Positions 5,439 through 5,752 of a DNA stretch of 5,752 nt are shown here, piece after piece. The notes beneath the pieces are model-generated. The model was given only the letters and a program-made list of their open reading frames with translations. It did no database searches and had not been told where the DNA came from. The position numbers were made by a program, and so were the translations under genes. The DNA comes from JADGRQ01 sp041476585 (GTDB lineage: Bacteria > Pseudomonadota > Gammaproteobacteria > Burkholderiales > SG8-39). The stretch lies in NCBI GenBank assembly GCA_041476585.1, contig JBGOTT010000268.1, positions 1 to 5,752 of the forward strand, written 5' to 3'. Every line of letters starts with the position of its first letter. The stretch's first letter is position 1.

Positions 5439-5752
5439 ATGAGCGAATTTCTTTTCACCTCCGAGTCGGTCTCCGAGGGACACCCGGACAAGGTTGCGGA
5501 CCAGATTTCGGACGCGATACTCGATGCCATTTTAGCCCAGGACCCTCGCTCGCGCGTCGCGGCCGAGACGCTGGTCAAGGACAATCTCGTGGTCCTCGCG
5601 GGCGAGATCACCACTGGCGCGCAGCACATCGACTACCGGGAGATCGCGCGCAAGACCATCAAGCGCATCGGCTACACCGATCCGGCGATCGGTTTCGACG
5701 CCGACACCTGCACGGTGCTCGTCGCTTACGGGGAGCAGTCGCAGCACATCGC
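5439..5752 (+). CDS. metK: S-adenosylmethionine synthetase MetK, N-terminal fragment
   Basis: MetK makes S-adenosylmethionine from methionine and ATP as a cytoplasmic homo-oligomer needing Mg2+ and K+. The first 104 codons are present (E. coli MetK has 384) and the gene continues past the right edge. The N-terminus MSEFLFTSESVSEGHPDK (1-18) is diagnostic. It includes His15 and Asp17, equivalent to E. coli His14 and Asp16 at the ATP/Mg site. Glu43 (AAETLVK) and Glu56 (LAGEITT) correspond to the E. coli K+/methionine-site Glu42 and Glu55. GYTDPAIGFDADTC (78-91) and EQS (99-101) continue the first domain. The start is ATG at 5439 with an AGAGG ribosome site at 5424-5428, 10 nt upstream. It is transcribed away from the lpxL cluster. 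The residues after Gln100-Ser101 read Gln-His-Ile, where E. coli has Pro-Asp-Ile; how common this is cannot be judged here. Confidence 0.97.
   Translation, partial: MSEFLFTSESVSEGHPDKVADQISDAILDAILAQDPRSRVAAETLVKDNLVVLAGEITTGAQHIDYREIARKTIKRIGYTDPAIGFDADTCTVLVAYGEQSQHI

Noticed and set aside
5332..5439. Extended N-terminus of the first acyltransferase up to an ATG at 5437-5439
   Set aside because: The added 36 residues (rich in Cys, Gly, Ser and Lys) do not resemble LpxL N-termini and would overlap the metK start codon. A GTG at 5331 or ATG at 5301 fits the family length better.

Overview
The window is about two-thirds G+C. It looks like housekeeping chromosome from a proteobacterium, most likely a betaproteobacterium. 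The call rests on gene order: metK diverging from two lipid A acyltransferase genes, followed by dapF, a DUF484 gene, xerC and an rlmI-type rRNA methyltransferase. The dapF-DUF484-xerC block is also found in gammaproteobacteria (dapF-yigA-xerC in E. coli). Species cannot be read from the sequence. No mobile element, CRISPR array, tRNA or rRNA is visible.

Layout. Seven genes run leftward on the minus strand from about 5331 to the left edge as one tight cluster: an LpxL/HtrB-type acyltransferase (4459-5331), a second acyltransferase (3596-4462), a Gfo/Idh/MocA-family NAD(P) oxidoreductase (2611-3582), dapF (1802-2614), DUF484 (1149-1793), xerC (193-1137) and the start of an rlmI-like gene (1-196, cut by the window edge). 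Junctions are either 4-nt start/stop overlaps (ATGA once, GTGA twice) or gaps of 8, 11 and 13 nt, so a single transcript with translational coupling is likely. On the plus strand, metK starts at 5439 and runs off the right edge. The 107-nt divergent intergenic region (5332-5438) carries a candidate metK promoter with a perfect TTGACA box and a small hairpin followed by six Ts. No gene-free stretch exceeds 300 bases.

How the genes fit together. The two acyltransferases complete the acyl chains of lipid A. DapF makes meso-diaminopimelate for peptidoglycan and lysine. XerC resolves chromosome dimers at division. RlmI-type enzymes methylate 23S rRNA using S-adenosylmethionine, which MetK makes. 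The theme is envelope growth plus basic cell-cycle and ribosome functions. The Gfo/Idh/MocA oxidoreductase is the one member whose substrate is not obvious. Its place between lipid A genes and dapF suggests a sugar-nucleotide or envelope role, but that is inference.

Quality note. The first ~43 bases are almost pure C/G with two long C runs. They replace the conserved continuation of the RlmI PUA domain with a glycine-rich string, which looks like a contig-end sequencing or assembly artefact.
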